This document shows, one piece after another, positions 5,329-6,533 of a stretch of DNA of 6,533 nucleotides; the first letter of the stretch is position 1; every line of letters begins with the position of its first letter. Source of the DNA: Lawsonibacter sp. (lineage in GTDB: Bacteria; Bacillota; Clostridia; Oscillospirales; Oscillospiraceae); NCBI GenBank assembly GCA_020025455.1, contig JAHHSC010000076.1, positions 1 through 6,533 on the forward strand, read 5' to 3'. The translations under genes were made by a program, and so were the position numbers. Under the pieces are notes generated by a model, which was not told the DNA's origin, made no database searches, and worked only from the letters and a program-made list of their open reading frames with translations.

Positions 5329-6533
5329 ATGGAACGCACCACCATCGCCGCCATTTTTGCCGATCAAGAGGCCCTTGGCGGTCAGACGGTCACGGTCTGC
5401 GGCTGGGCCCGTACCATCCGAGACATGAAGACCTTTGGCTTTATTGAGCTCAACGACGGCTCCTGCTTCAAGAACCTGCAGGTCGTCATGGACGCCAATG
5501 TGCTGGACAACTTTAAGGAGATCGCCTCTCAGAACGTAGGCGCCGCCCTGATCGTCACCGGTCAGGTGGTCCTCACCCCCGAGGCCAAGCAGCCCCTGGA
5601 GGTCAAGGCCTCCAAGATCGTGGTGGAGGGTCCCTCCGCCCCCGACTACCCCCTGCAAAAGAAGCGCCACAGCGTAGAATTTCTGCGCACCATCCAGCAC
5701 CTGCGCCCCAGAACCAATCTGTTCTCCGCTGCCTTCCGTGTGCGCTCCGTGGCCGCTCATGCCATCCACTGCTTCTTCCAGGACCGGGGCTTTGTCTACG
5801 TCAACACCCCCATCATCACCGGCAGCGACTGTGAGGGCGCCGGCGAGATGTTCCAGGTGACCACCCTGGATATGAACAACCTCCCCCGCACCGAGGACGG
5901 CCAGGTGGACTACACCAAGGACTTCTTCGGCAAGAAAACCAGCCTGACCGTGTCCGGCCAGCTCAACTGCGAGAACTTCGCCATGGCGTTTGGCAACGTG
6001 TACACCTTTGGCCCCACCTTCCGGGCTGAAAACTCCAACACCGCCCGCCACGCCGCCGAGTTCTGGATGGTAGAGCCCGAGATGGCATTCGCCGATCTGA
6101 ACGACTATATGGACTGCGCTGAGGACATGATTAAGTATATCATCCGCTTTGTCATGGAGCGCTGCCCCGACGAGATCAACTTCTTCAACTCCTTTGTGGA
6201 CAAGGGCCTGAAGGCACGTCTGGAGCACGTTGCCGGCTCTGACTTCGGCCGCGTTAGCTACACCGAGGCCGTGGAGATCCTGAAGGAGCACAACGACGCC
6301 TTCGACTATAAGGTCGAGTGGGGCGTGGACCTGCAGACCGAGCACGAGCGCTACCTGACCGAGCAGGTCTTTAAGCGCCCCGTTTTCGTCACCGACTACC
6401 CCCAGGCCATCAAGGCGTTCTATATGCGCCAGAACGACGACGGCAAGACCGTCGCCGCCGCCGACTGCCTGGTGCCCGGCATCGGCGAGATCATCGGCGG
6501 CTCCCAGCGTGAGGAGCGCATCGACGTGCTGGA
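5329..6533 (+). CDS. asnS: Asparaginyl-tRNA synthetase, 3' end cut by the window
   Basis: This is a cytoplasmic class II aminoacyl-tRNA synthetase that charges tRNA-Asn with asparagine using ATP. The ATG at 5329 follows GGAG at 5315-5318. The window holds 401 codons plus two bases; bacterial AsnRS is usually about 460 residues, so roughly the last 60, including class II motif 3, lie outside. The N-terminal OB-fold for anticodon binding covers about 17-110 (VCGWARTIRDMKTFGF near 23-38). Motif 1 surrounds P161 (GFVYVNTPIITGS, 154-166), followed by DCEGAGEMF (167-175), typical of AsnRS. The stretch DFFGKKTSLTVSGQLN and motif 2 (TFGPTFRAENSNTARH, 226-241, with Arg232) also mark it as AsnRS rather than AspRS. 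No frameshift or lesion is seen. It is transcribed divergently from the hydrogenase operon, from its own promoter, with no apparent functional link. Confidence 0.97.
   Translation, partial: MERTTIAAIFADQEALGGQTVTVCGWARTIRDMKTFGFIELNDGSCFKNLQVVMDANVLDNFKEIASQNVGAALIVTGQVVLTPEAKQPLEVKASKIVVEGPSAPDYPLQKKRHSVEFLRTIQHLRPRTNLFSAAFRVRSVAAHAIHCFFQDRGFVYVNTPIITGSDCEGAGEMFQVTTLDMNNLPRTEDGQVDYTKDFFGKKTSLTVSGQLNCENFAMAFGNVYTFGPTFRAENSNTARHAAEFWMVEPEMAFADLNDYMDCAEDMIKYIIRFVMERCPDEINFFNSFVDKGLKARLEHVAGSDFGRVSYTEAVEILKEHNDAFDYKVEWGVDLQTEHERYLTEQVFKRPVFVTDYPQAIKAFYMRQNDDGKTVAAADCLVPGIGEIIGGSQREERIDVL

Noticed and set aside
5323..6345. A 340-codon minus-strand frame opposite asnS
   Set aside because: It mirrors the codon bias of asnS and has no recognisable motif; the plus-strand frame carries class II synthetase motifs.

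Overview
The window looks like chromosomal DNA of a GC-rich anaerobic Firmicute, most likely an Oscillospiraceae-type gut clostridium (Flavonifractor/Lawsonibacter/Oscillibacter-like). This rests on strong AGGAGG-type ribosome sites, an HndD-type [FeFe] hydrogenase, a clostridial AsnRS and GC-rich third codon positions. The genus is inference; no marker gene is present.

Layout: (1) 1-174 is the promoter and leader of (2) a plus-strand transporter of the glutamate/dicarboxylate:cation symporter fold (175-1380). (3) A short convergent gap (1381-1428) separates it from (4) a minus-strand two-gene operon. The promoter-proximal gene (5006-3171) encodes a fusion of the NuoF C-terminal 4Fe-4S domain with a GltD/NfnB-like FAD/NAD(P) oxidoreductase. 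The second gene (3177-1429) encodes a complete HndD-type [FeFe] hydrogenase and overlaps the first by 7 bases. (5) A 322-base divergent regulatory region (5007-5328) carries two opposing promoters, a perfect 10-bp palindrome and an inverted repeat. (6) A plus-strand asnS (asparaginyl-tRNA synthetase) begins at 5329 and runs off the right edge.

How it works together: the two hydrogenase genes form a closed unit. A convergent gene follows 48 bases downstream and a divergent gene lies upstream, so no NuoE-like or FMN/NADH-binding NuoF-like subunit is encoded with them. The fusion protein keeps the NuoF iron-sulfur docking domain but has a GltD-type flavin/pyridine-nucleotide module in place of the NuoF FMN/NADH module. 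I infer a soluble heteromeric hydrogenase that exchanges electrons between NAD(P)H, possibly also ferredoxin, and H2. This architecture is the most interesting item in the window. The transporter is the second: it keeps the symporter fold but lacks both arginines that read acidic substrates and the sodium-site aspartate of TM7. The asnS gene is housekeeping.
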